Positions 53,790 through 64,000 of a stretch of DNA of 64,000 nucleotides are shown here, piece by piece. A program made the position numbers and the translations under genes. The stretch comes from Liolophura sinensis (taxonomy: Eukaryota > Mollusca > Polyplacophora > Chitonida > Chitonidae), in NCBI RefSeq assembly GCF_032854445.1, contig NC_088305.1, positions 19,391,717 to 19,455,716 of the forward strand, read 5' to 3'. The first letter of the stretch is position 1. Each line of letters starts with the position of its first letter. The notes under the pieces are model-generated. The model saw only the letters and a program-made list of their open reading frames with translations, did no database searches and was not told where the DNA came from.

Positions 53790-55240
53790 GTGTTTGATCT
53801 GGTTTTGTCAACCGTGGCCAGAATCTCACCACATGATGACATTTTCACTGAAATTTTTATGGCATAGAGCACGTTGATGACCAATAAGGACAACCAACCA
53901 TGAAAGATAACTTTTCAGCACAATAATGTAAGAAATATGAATTATCAATGTTTGTTGTCTTGTACATGTACTGTAATAGAGAGATAAAATTACTGGAAAA
54001 TATGTTACCGTTTTGTGCCATTGATTTATTTATCTCACCCACATTTTGTGTGTCTATATAGGTGTGCTTTACATACTTTATCCGCTAATGTATTCCTCTC
54101 GTACGCTGTAAGACTGGAGTGATAACGAGACATTTTCAGTCCGGCTACCGTTATACACCGGAGATTTTTGGCAAAACAATCCATATTCGCCAATTAAGGC
54201 AAAGTTTCTGTATTTACCGTGCGAGAATAGTTAAAGTTATTGCCAACTAATAAATATCAGATTCGTATACCTCTACTATTTATTGTCTTGAAATGATTTT
54301 AAAGTTTGAAAAACTTGTAATGGGAATTTTTTAATGGGCTTTTTAAACTTTAAGAACTTGATTACCAATTTTGAACGGTAACACATGCACAGGCTGATGT
54401 TTTGTGACAGGTAATTATTTGAGTAGATTTGAGTAATTATCAGAGTAAAAATTAGATTGGAATTGTGCCGATGTCTTCAGTAGGTAGAATCTTTAACTGA
54501 TAATGTATACCAATGATGACGCAAAGGCAATTTGTTATTTCCTGATAAAATATTCCATGAGATCAACAAGTGGCTCATTTTCAGCATTTCCTGCCGTACA
54601 GTGAAAATCCATGCAAACCGATTAGCCAGTTCAACGGAAAATGTTTCTGTCGCTTTCCCGTGACAATGGCGTAGGGGTGACAATGGCTCGAAGTGCCTAA
54701 CGAATCCAACTTGAGTTGATGAGTTTTATATCACACACAGTTAGTATGGAACAGTCTGTTTGTCGGATTTTGGTCACACGTCTCTTTTAGCAGAATTTTA
54801 GTTACATCACAACAGTATCTTCCCGTAGAAGGAGACACTAGGCACGACACGTACTTTACCAAGTATAACTCTAAGGAGAGCTGACCGACAAGGACATGCC
54901 GTATACTTTTATTATGAGAACCTGACAGGGATCCATCAACCTTCTACACCAACAGTAAAGTCTTTAAAGTCACATGAGATTGACGTCGACACTGTGTCAG
55001 TTTGATTTAAAACACATTGCGCTAATCTAAATATAATTATTCCAACCAACGTTCTCTTGGCAATCGCCATTCCAAGGAGTTTTATGCATTCAACCTGTTT
55101 TAAACTCGTTATATTTTTTTTTAATGCACCTTTATTAAAACACAGAATGTGTTATGACAAACAAGCCGTGCCTTAGGAGAAAAACGCTGTAAGGTATAAT
55201 ATAATTTTCTCCTCAATAATTTAATAACGAGGAGATATTT
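53790..55240. other. Spacer between the duplication copies, no gene recognised
   Basis: AT-rich, no exon-like frames. Bases around 54190-54380 share phrases with 61500-61660 ('TCCATATTC', 'TTTCTGTATTTACC', 'AGTTTGAAAAACTT'), suggesting another old dispersed repeat. Confidence 0.4.
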
Positions 55241-55469
55241 CCAGCGCTGTTCGTGTTGATAGTTTTCAAGTATACGATTGTATATCCATGTGGATCAAGA
55301 AGGAATACACTTACTAGTATAGCGTGTCTTTATAATCGCTTAAACTCGCAGGTACCGCGCATGCGTTTTGCATTCAGGCATGCACTTGACTGATTAAGGT
55401 ACATTTGGAAATTTACATTGAAATGTGTCACTATTATACTTACACCATACACTTGTCTGTTTGTTTGTT

Positions 55470-55795
55470 TATTTATTTGATTGGTGTTTTACGCTGTACT
55501 CAAGACTATTTTACTTATAGGAATAGTGGGAGGGAACCGCTCACAGAAACCAGAGAAAACCCACGGCCATCCGCAGGTTGCTTCAGCCTTCCCATGTACG
55601 TGCGACAGCATAGGACTTTTGAGTGTTTCATCCATGACTAAATCTTGTCCACAAAAATCATCTTTCTTCTCATTTTCCTAAACAATTTTTCACTCAAATA
55701 GGTGTGTGTATTTAGTTATTTGATTGGTATTTTATGCCGAACCCAATAATGTTTAACTTACATGTCAGCATTACGATGGGAGGAAATAAGCCGTA
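55470..55795 (-). mobile_element. Two V-type SINE pieces inside duplication copy 2
   Basis: Bases 55470-55615: 'TTGATTGGTGTTTTACGCTG', 'ACGGCCATCCGCAGGTTGCT'. Bases 55712-55795: 'TTGATTGGTATTTTATGCCG'. They are positional equivalents of the pieces in copy 1. Confidence 0.8.
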
Positions 55796-56138
55796 TATGA
55801 AGTAAAACTAACTTTTAACACACTTTTAAGACATCTCTTTTATATATACACAACCGATGATTACCGACGTTTACCGAACGTCGCCCTCATGACGTTGCTA
55901 AGCATGTGATGGACACATTACAATCCTAGAAACAAACGTTACACGCACACAGTCGGTATTATGTAGAGTTTGGCACTGAAAAGACATCTGAGACAATTTT
56001 CCGGTGTATTTATTATAATTTCAAGTAAACTTGCGCGTAAGAGGAACTCTCAGCGGATGTGCTGAAACATACTTTCATTCTGGAGTGGGAGTGCGTTTTG
56101 TGTCGTGCAATGATACACGACATCCCTCAACGTGACTG

Positions 56139-56146
56139 TGACGTCA
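56139..56146. promoter_or_regulatory. TGACGTCA palindrome (CRE-like), second copy
   Basis: Equivalent of 53697-53704 in the other duplication copy. Confidence 0.4.
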
Positions 56147-56229
56147 CAAACACAGCGACACTACTTCTGCAGTTTACTCTAGCGTGAACTGACGTACTGC
56201 ACACACTGAGGCGACTGATCACATGCGAC

Positions 56230-57590
56230 ACGGGATTTAAACCCTCAAAGTATACACAACTGCTGTGGAAATTATCACCAGAAGACAGGAAATTAAGTTT
56301 GTCGTCAGCCGGTGGAAGAAATCAAGAAACAAACCATCAACGGTAAGAAAGAACTGATTCTGTTAAGAAGGATCCTGAGCGCATGAGGCGGTGAAGAAAC
56401 ACACCTGGACGGAGAGGTGTTAGGAAGACGGTGCCAACTAAACCATCCAGCTGAAGACGGGAATTCGATCCTCCGGAAAAAGTACGGGCGTGCAGCTGAA
56501 ATATGACTGCAACACTAACGAACTTTGAAGGCTGGTAGAAGACAGCAACCATGTTTCCTATGTCTCAGAACAAGTTATGTTAGAGAATATATATTTGAGC
56601 TGTTTTTGTCAACCACAGCAAGAATGAAATCACGCGATGATTGCGTTTGTTCTAGTGAAATTATTACCAAGCATATAGATCACGATGGACAACCAACCTT
56701 CAGAGATATATTCTGAGAATATTCAATTTTTAACCTAACAATAAAAAATGAATATTTCTAAAACTAACAGTTAATGATATACAAATGATTTATACACAGG
56801 TGTGCAGTGCTTTAAAAAATAAACACATCTGAAAATATTTTTAACATTTTGGCCTGTCAAGTTACTTTTTTAATTTTCCCTAGGCGAACACGTCTTTCTC
56901 CGCATATTCACTATCCACTAATGGCGATGCTGGCACGTGGCAAGCACGTGAGTTGAAACTTTCAGGCCCATGAATATGTAGGAAAAGACTCATCAGCAAA
57001 AAACATACCGATGTAAAGAACGACACACTGCTAACTGATGAAACATTCCAGGAGATCAAGAACTGTTTGTTTTCGTGTGATTGTTTGGTAAATGTAACGA
57101 CAACAAAGCATTTTGGAGTAATATTCTGTGAGTGTAATATATTACCGTTGACATAATAGACTACAGCACATAAGAGACTTAAACCAAAACAATGTGATGG
57201 TTGGTAAATGGCTCATCAAGTATACTGACAAATGGCCAACAAATGCTTGGCATATATCTGGCTCTATACTGAATGCAAAGTCAAATGCTGTGTGACTAAA
57301 AACAATGCCGAGGACACCAAATATCTTGTTTTACTTCATAGGTAAAGTATACGGTCAATGGGCCAACAAATGGTAGGTTCATTCCTCTAATCTGGATTCC
57401 GTTTTACGTAGCACTCGCAATATGTACCTGGTGTAAATTCAACTTACAAGAAAAACATGAGCATGGTAAATGCGTTTGGAGTGATGTTGGGACAGCTTTG
57501 TACAATTGGTATTATGTTTCACTGAAGCGACATTTGGCTTTTCTCTCAGCATAGTGCCGGATACGCCAGGTATTTAATGGCCATCCCATT
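56230..57590. other. Intergenic, no gene recognised
   Basis: There is no convincing exon. Short open frames at 56337 (minus) and 56525 are not family-like. Confidence 0.4.
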
Positions 57591-57591
57591 A

Positions 57592-58125
57592 CAGGTACAC
57601 CACAGGCACACTAAAGATACACCATAGGTAAATCACTGACACTAGCGACACATCACAGACACACTAGAAACACACCTCAGGTGCACCACAGGCACACTAA
57701 AGACACACCACAAACATACTAGAGACACACCACAGGTACCCCACAGGCACACTACACACATAATAGGTACACCAAAGGCATACCAGAGACACATCACATG
57801 TACACCAGACACACTAGAGACACACCACAGGTATACCAGACACGCCAGCGACACACCACTGGTACACCATAGACACACTAGCAACACACCACTGGTACAC
57901 CACAGACACACTAGAGACACACTAGACACACCACAGACAAACCACGGGCACACTAGAGATACACCACAAGCACACCACAGTCAAACTGCAGACACACCAG
58001 ACAAACCACAGGCACACTGCAGACACACCAGACAAACCACAGGCACACTACAGACACACCAGACAAACCACAGGTACACGGCAGACACACCACAGATACA
58101 CTATAGGCACACCGCAAATGCACCA
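57592..58125. repeat. Minisatellite of ACACCACAGGCACACTAGAG type
   Basis: Units of about 10 and 20 bases (ACACCACAGRCACACTAGAG and CACACCAGACAAACCACAGG) fill about 535 bp. On the minus strand they read GGTGTGTCTCTAGTGTGCCT and GTTTGTCTGGTGTGTCTGC, which shares the core GTCTGGTGTGTC with the neighbouring plus-strand array. Confidence 0.93.
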
Positions 58126-60290
58126 TCATGTCTGGTGCTTTATCACGTCTGGTGTGTCCCATCATGTTTGGTGTGTCCCATCATATTTGGTGTGATCCAT
58201 CATGTCTGGCATGTCCCATCATGTTTAGTGTGTCCCAACATGTCTGGTGTGTCCCATCACGTTTGGCATGTCTCATCATGTTTTGGTGCCTTAACATGTC
58301 TGGCGTGTCCATAACATCTGGTGCGTCATCACGCCTGGTGTGTCTCATCATGTTTGGTGTGTCCAATCAGGTTTGTGTATCCCAACGTCTGCTGCCTTAA
58401 TATATCTGGTGTGTCCCATCACGTCTGGTACCTCATCACGTCTGGTGCCTCATCACATCTGGTGCCTCATCATGTCTGGTGTGTCCCATCATGATTGGTT
58501 TGTCCCATCAGGTTTGTGTATCCCAACATGTCTGCTGCCTTAACATGTCTGGTGTGTCCCATCACGTCTGGTGCCTGATCACGTCTAGTGTGTCCCTTCA
58601 CATCTGGTGCCTCATCATGTCTGGCATGTCCCATCATGTTTAGTGTGTCCCAACATGTCTGGTGTGTCCCATCACGTTTGGCATGTCTCATCATGTTTGG
58701 TGCCTTAACATGTCTGGCGTGTCCATAACATCTGGTGCCTCATCACGCCTGGTGTGTCTCATCATGTTTGGTGTGTCCAATCAGGTTTGTGTATCCCAAC
58801 GTCTGCTGCCTTAACATATCTGGTGTGTCCCATCACGTCTGGTACCTCATCACGTCTGGTGTGTCCCATCACGGCTGGTGCCTCATCACGTCTGGTGTGC
58901 CTCATCACGTCTGGTGTGTCCCATCACGTCTGGTGCCTCATCACATCTTGTGAGTCCCATCACGTCTCGTGTGTCCCATCATGTCTTGTTTGTCCCATCA
59001 CGTCTGGTGACTAATCATGTCTTGTGTGTCCCAAAACGTTTGGTGTGTACCAACACGTCTGGTGTGACCCATCATGTCTGGTGCCTTATCATGTCTGGTG
59101 CCTTATCATGTCTTGTGAGTCCCATCACGTCTCATGTGTCCCATCACGTCTCATTTGTTCCATCACGTCTGGTGCCTAAACACCTCTGGTGCCTAATCAT
59201 GTCTGGTGCCTAATCATGTCTGGTGCCTAATCACGTCTGGTGTGTCCCATCATGATTGGTTTGTCCCATCAGGTTTGTGTATCCCAACATGTCTGCTGCC
59301 TTAACATGTCTGGTGTGTCCCATCACATCTGGTGCCTCATCACGTCTAGTGTGTCCCTTCACATCTGGTGCCTCATCATGTCTGGTGTGTCCCATCATGT
59401 TTGGTGTGTCTCATCAGGTTTGTGTATCCCAACATGTCTGCTGCCTTAACATGTCTGGTGTGCCCCATCACGTCTGGTGTGTCCCATCACGTCTGGTGCC
59501 TCATCACATCTGGTGTGTCCCATCATGGCTGGTGCCTCGTCACATCTGGTGTGCCTCATCACATCTGGTGTGTCCCATCACGTCTGGTGCCTCATCACAT
59601 CTTGTGAGTCCCATCACATCTCGTGTGTCCCATCATGTCTCATTTGTCCCATCACGTCTGGTGACTAATCATGTCTTGTGTGTCACAAAATGTTTGGTGT
59701 GTACCAACACGTCTGGTGTGTCCCATCATGTCTCGTTTGTCCCATCACGTCTGGTGCCTTATCATGTCTGGTGCCTTATCATTTCTGGTGCCTTATCATG
59801 TCTTGTGAGTCCCATCACGTCTCATTTGTTCCATCACGTCTCATTTGTTCCATCACGTCTGGTGCCTAAACACCTCTGGTGCCTAATCATGTCTGGTGCC
59901 TAATCATGTCTGGTGCCTAATCACGTCTAGTGTGTCCCATCACGTCTGGTGCCTAATCATGTCTGGAGTGACCCATCATGTTTGGTGTGTTCCAACATGT
60001 CTGGTGTGTCCCCTCACGTCTGCTGCCTCTTCACGTCTGGTGTGTCCCAACACGTTTGGTGTGTCCCATCACATCTGGTGTGTCCCATCCCGTCTGGCGT
60101 GTCCCATCACGTCTGGTGTGTACCATCACGCCTGGTGTGTCCAACCATGTCTATTGTGTCCCATCACGTCTGGTGCCTTATCATATCTAATGTGTCCCAT
60201 CACCATCATGTCTGGTGTGTCCCATCACATCTGTGGTGTCCCATCATGTCTGGTGTGTCCCATCACGTCTGGTGTGTCCCATCACAATGA
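58126..60290. repeat. 2.2-kb minisatellite of 19-bp CATCACGTCTGGTGTGTCC units
   Basis: About 115 units of 17-19 bases (CATCACGTCTGGTGTGTCC and the shorter CATCACGTCTGGTGCCT). Higher-order structure is visible: the marker 'CAGGTTTGTGTATCCCAAC' followed by GTCTGCTGCC recurs near 58368, 58510, 58782, 59270 and 59417. All long open frames here in several phases are by-products, because 19-bp units cycle through the three frames every 57 bases. Confidence 0.95.
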
Positions 60291-60620
60291 TCACTGAGTT
60301 TGTGTGGACACAAACAGGTGTCAACTACACCACTGGACAACTGTGCCCACTCATATATCAGGTTTTCTCATTTCTTAAAGGATTCTTTAATCTTATCTCA
60401 CCATTATGTGTACACAATCCTAATTAAAGCACAACAACAAAACCCTGATGAAAATTAATCTGCATTTATCTCTCAGCATAAACAGTGTAATATAACTGTG
60501 AAGATTTCATACAGCACTGGTTCACACAACAGATTCTCAAACCACAAACATAAACAAGAAATACACATACACGAACTGGAATGTTATGTGTCGTCCCTTC
60601 ATTGTTAACCACAAAACCAC

Positions 60621-60868
60621 ATATTCACTTATTCGAATGGTGTACCCACCATACCCAAGAATATTTCACGTAGAGGACAGTGATCAGCATTATGGCAGGT
60701 GGACAGCAGCCAGATCCCAGAGGAAACCCACAACAATCCACAGGTTGCTGGCAGACCTTACCACGTATGGCTGAAGAGGAAGCCAGCATGAACTGGACCT
60801 GAACTCGCAGCAATTCCATTGGTGAGAGTCGTGATGCGCTAGCACGCTAACTACTTGGCCACGGAGGC
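60621..60868 (-). mobile_element. V-type SINE, full length, diverged
   Basis: 'CGAATGGTGTACCCACCATA', 'CCCAAGAATATTTCACGTAG', 'AAACCCACAACAATCCACAG', 'GCCAGCATGAACTGGACCTG' and the head 'ACTACTTGGCCACGGAGGC' in complement. The head allows the A-box-like TGGCCAAGTAGTTAGCGTG to be read on the minus strand. Confidence 0.88.
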
Positions 60869-61105
60869 ATATAATTATTGCTTATACTAGAGAGCTTTAT
60901 AGAACACATAACCACTGTTCAGGCACTCGGTGACACCACAAGACATTTTTTCCACTCTAAATAGAGCTTTTAATATTGGAAAAGCTCCTTTTGACCACAT
61001 GTACTTAGGCACTGACAGCATGACCCATAAAGCTTAGTTAAGCATTTCAAACATTCACATGCATTTAATTTACTTGTAAAAGGTCTAAAATATAAGCAAA
61101 AGTAC

Positions 61106-61323
61106 TTTTAATTCTTCAACCTTTTCGCACATAAAAGAGCAACTTTCAGTTCAATTCATGTACATTTTTAATCTGATTTTGGAGACAAACCAACAATGGT
61201 TGGATATGCCAATTTCATGTTTTCACAAAATGTATACTTTTATCAGCCTACACAGAATGATGCCTTCAGAATATGCTTGAGTAAACACCTTGCAAACATG
61301 CTTAAAGTTAAAGAATTACAGTA
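61106..61323. repeat. MITE-like element, family A, both ends intact
   Basis: It begins TTTAATTCTTCAACCTTTTC and ends 'TTAAAGTTAAAGAATTACAG'. Internal 'AAAGAGCAACTTTCAGTTCA' and 'GATTTTGGAGACAAACCAAC'. Confidence 0.82.
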
Positions 61324-61680
61324 GATATCTTTCAGCAGGATATCTGTCAATAATATTTCTGTTTTTGTCCTCTTTTTATTGGGATTAGAAAATTTAATTT
61401 GTAAGTTTGTGGCAGTTCATAATAATAAATGAACAAATTGCAAGTAAAAGTGAGAATAAATCAAAACTTAAATGAGGCTATGTTACTCAGATATTTGGCA
61501 AAAAGTCCATATTCACTGTATTCTCTGTATTTACCAAGAACAGCTTAAATTGTCTGTCAGTTAATATCAAACTGGTACCTGTACTATTCATAGCGTAAAC
61601 TGATTCTAAAGTTTGAAAAACTTAATTCCCAGTGTTCAATGGTAAAGGTTGCACAGGCGAGGCTGACACTCTCCCAGAGG

Positions 61681-62060
61681 ACCGGCCCGGATAGCACAGT
61701 TGGTAGAGCGTCCGCTTCGGGACCGGTAGATCCAGGATCAATCCTTGGTCGAGTCACACCTAAGACTTTAAAGGAGGAAGTTGTAACTTCCTCGCTTGGC
61801 GTTCAGCATGAAGGGGATAGTGCAACGACTGGTTGACCCGTATCAGTATAATGGCTCGGGCGGGGCGGCTTACTTGCCTTCGGTAAGTCGTCTCAGTGAT
61901 GCAGCACTAAATAAAAGAGCGGTGGAAATCCGTCCTGCAACAAGGAGGCACATTACACGTGCATGCACCCTAATGATTCCTTCGTCGTCATATGACTGAA
62001 AAATTGTTGAGTACGACGTTAAACCCCAAGCACTCACTCACTCACTTACTCACTCACTCT
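61681..62060 (+). mobile_element. Second tRNA-derived SINE family, full-length reference copy
   Basis: The head ACCGGCCCGGATAGCACAGT continues TGGTAGAGCGTCCGCTTC (A-box-like) and 'GGTAGATCCAGGATCAATCC' (B-box-like). The body is 'AGCATGAAGGGGATAGTGCA', 'CGGTAAGTCGTCTCAGTGAT' and 'CGTCATATGACTGAAAAATT', and the tail is a CACT/CACTCACT repeat. The head cannot close a tRNA acceptor stem. Other copies are at 6004, 43490 and 47058; all four are on the plus strand. Confidence 0.9.
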
Positions 62061-62069
62061 CCCAGAGGT

Positions 62070-63355
62070 AATTATTTAGGTTATTCTAAAGTAAAAGCAA
62101 AAATTCAGCTGACTTTGCGCTGATCAATTTTTTGCCGAAAATATTCGGTATAGTCTCTTTCAAGCAAATGCTTAGAGTATACAACAAATAAACAAAATCT
62201 AGCCTAACTTCACAAGACCTCGCACAGAAGGGGTGCAACCTACTCTTGTTTCCAGTTGCTCCCCTTAGGCAGAGGCTGTAGCCTTACAGTGAAACCACGA
62301 GGTTATAGGGGTCTGTCGAAGAGAGAGCAGTTTCAAGCTGACACGTCAGTAAAATGGTGCTTGTCACAACCAGTAAGGCTAATCTTAAGGCTACTCTTAG
62401 TCTTGGGCCAATAAAAATGTGTAACACATACAAAACTATATATGCTGTTTACATAATATCTGTATATAACTCTGTTACAAAAACATAAATACTTTGTATT
62501 ACAGAGGGAATATAGATGCATTCCCTTAACCAGTAACATATTACTAAATGCTTATATCATATCACAGCAAGTCTACACATTAGAATAAATGCTGAATATA
62601 TCTGGTAAATGAAAAAAAATATATATATATATATATATATATATAAAGGTTAAATGCAGCCTCAAATGATGGGCAAGTATAACAAGATAACTCTCTGTAC
62701 AGGTATGTAATCAAAATTGACGAAAATGTTTGGATCTGCTGCCACATTTTCTCAATGGTATTGTTCTTAGGCTGTTTGAAAGGAGAGTATACAAAAAAAA
62801 AAAACCTCATGAAGGTTAAAAAAAAGTCACAGCACATGAATATGCATTAGAGTGTGTTTACATATAAATGACATTCTACCTTTATATACCTACCATAAAA
62901 AATATGGTCTGTCGCCAGAACATTTTCTTTTTTTCTCGCGAATAAAAGAGATGGAGATTTTATCAAGAAAAACCTAAAACAATAACATCCATGAAAAGCC
63001 CCCGTGTTTAATGTTGAAGGAAAAGACCTCTAAATATCGTAGTAGGCATCACTAAATAGACCACTTAAAATGATGCACAAATATACTTTCATTTATTTTT
63101 TTAGATTTTTCTGAAAAGACTTAAAAGCGTTCAAACATTTGAAGTCTAAGGTGATCTTTATGGACGATACTATCAGCGTTTTTGAACTCTGACGTCACAG
63201 GAAGTTTTTCTGACTCTAAACATGATACTGAATGTTGGAATAACTGTTTTTACCTATGAGTAATAGGTGAAATAATGAAATAATATTCTCAAAATTTCCT
63301 TCCTTCTGGTAAACATCAGGAAAAAAAAAGTGATGTTACGTCAGAGTTCTGAGAT
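62070..63355. other. Probable 3'UTR or flank of a minus-strand gene
   Basis: No coding exon was seen. An (AT)n tract lies at about 62619-62645. If the short exon at 63360-63427 is a true last exon, this stretch would be its 3'UTR and downstream region; minus-strand AATAAA (TTTATT on plus) is present at several sites. Confidence 0.35.
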
Positions 63356-63359
63356 ACCA

Positions 63360-63427
63360 TCAGTATGGCTCATAAAGCCCACCATAGTATTCATCATAAC
63401 TGATTCCCATTAAACTCTTTAAAAAAC
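63360..63427 (-). CDS. Probable terminal exon of an unidentified minus-strand gene
   Basis: On the minus strand an acceptor TTATTTTTCAG at 63428 opens a 68-base exon that reads, in phase 2, to GISYDEYYGGLYEPY and a TGA at 63362-63360. The Tyr/Gly-rich ending and clean acceptor look exon-like, and the rest of the gene would lie beyond the right edge of the window. I do not recognise the family. A chance open frame this short is quite possible. Confidence 0.4.
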
Positions 63428-63429
63428 CT

Positions 63430-64000
63430 GAAAAATAAATGACAGCATTTTTACGCATAGTTTTCAGTTTTGTGTACGATGAACTTCACTTCAAATTTTA
63501 GCTTTCTTTTACTTTAATATAGGGCCTATCTTGGTGTGCCAGTCAGGTTAACCCAACAAATACATTTTTAAAGATGATGTAACAACAGGTAAATTTCAAA
63601 CCACTGTTCAACTACATGTACTATACCGCGGTGACTTTAATGTCGCGCTCTTGAGCTTAATTCTACTGGGCCCGGATTCCAATCTTTTAAGAGCTTTAGG
63701 TAGTTAATTCTGTTCTTTCAATCACTTGATATCAGCAGCCGATTTAAAGTTTACAAGTGAATGAATGTATATACATTACCTGAGTTGCTAATAAAATGCA
63801 GCCAGACAAATTTTTTTTTATGCCATAAATTCTGGCTTACACGTTTTTAAAAAGCCTAGGGCATTTTCAGTACAATGTGACATTCTAAGGATTTATACTA
63901 AAAATAATTAATAAATTATTTTCACAAACAAAACTTCATTTATCTCATACCGGCATAACAAGAGAAGCCTTAATGCACAGCAATTGTTGCTAAGATCAAA
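63430..64000. other. Right edge of the window, no exon recognised
   Basis: AT-rich. If the 63360 exon is real this is intron of the same gene. A 'GGGCCCGGATTCCAATCTTT' motif at 63669 resembles the terminus of the GGGCCC-type MITEs, but no matching right end is evident. Confidence 0.35.

Larger units (their letters stand above)
55245..56228. repeat. Segmental duplication, copy 2
   Basis: It aligns with 52628-53785 in the same order. It is shorter, mainly through loss between the two SINE fragments, and carries the shared SINEs at 55470-55615 and 55712-55795 and the shared TGACGTCA at 56139-56146. Confidence 0.85.

Noticed and set aside
58128-60297. Many long open frames rich in Ser, His, Cys, Val (up to 215 codons)
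   Set aside because: All are read from the 19-bp minisatellite in different phases and end where the array ends.
61681-61760. tRNA gene
   Set aside because: A- and B-box-like motifs are present, but the 5' end does not pair with any 3' acceptor stem, and the sequence continues into a SINE body found at three other places.

Overview
This is eukaryotic, intron-rich DNA, most likely from a marine mollusc. The evidence is multi-exon genes with GT-AG introns, a metazoan Tousled-like kinase and a metazoan CYSTM1-type gene, and many copies of a tRNA-headed V-type SINE. That SINE carries the conserved block 'TTTCCTCCCACCATAATGCT' and looks to me like the molluscan RUDI-type family. The species cannot be fixed from sequence alone.

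Layout. (1) 3.19-22.45 kb, + strand: a complete 20-exon Tousled-like kinase gene (701 codons when spliced, no frame errors), followed by a 90-bp tandem array at 22.7-23.8 kb. (2) 24-35 kb: no recognisable gene; minisatellites, MITE-like elements and SINE pieces. (3) 35.36-36.08 kb, - strand: a CYSTM1-like tail-anchored cysteine-rich protein, with a probable 5'UTR exon and promoter at 38.0-38.35 kb. (4) 38.43-41.80 kb: two nearly identical 454/459-bp direct repeats enclosing 2.46 kb. (5) 42.13-42.46 kb, - strand: a decayed RecQ-like helicase fragment. (6) 48.32-51.02 kb, - strand: a four-exon gene for a small secreted protein (136 codons). (7) 52.6-56.2 kb: a diverged segmental duplication. (8) 57.6-60.3 kb: two back-to-back minisatellites in opposite orientation. 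(9) 60.6-64 kb: SINEs, a MITE, and a probable last exon of a - strand gene at 63.36-63.43 kb.

The most unusual feature is a recurring pattern: tandem repeats whose unit is a splice junction. In the kinase gene the exon 11 acceptor is repeated 7 times at exactly 51 bp (17 codons), open and in frame. The exon 13 donor is repeated 5 times, the exon 14 acceptor region about 10 times, the exon 17 acceptor twice, and the exon 19 donor about 18 times. The unrelated secreted-protein gene shows the same for its exon 2 donor. Seeing this at six junctions in two genes suggests a genome-level process that amplifies exon-intron boundaries. It could also supply alternative isoforms, which expression data would have to show.

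A second notable event is a SINE flanked by a perfect 12-bp target-site duplication, inserted in the last codons of the secreted-protein gene. It created the present stop codon and removed six ancestral residues.
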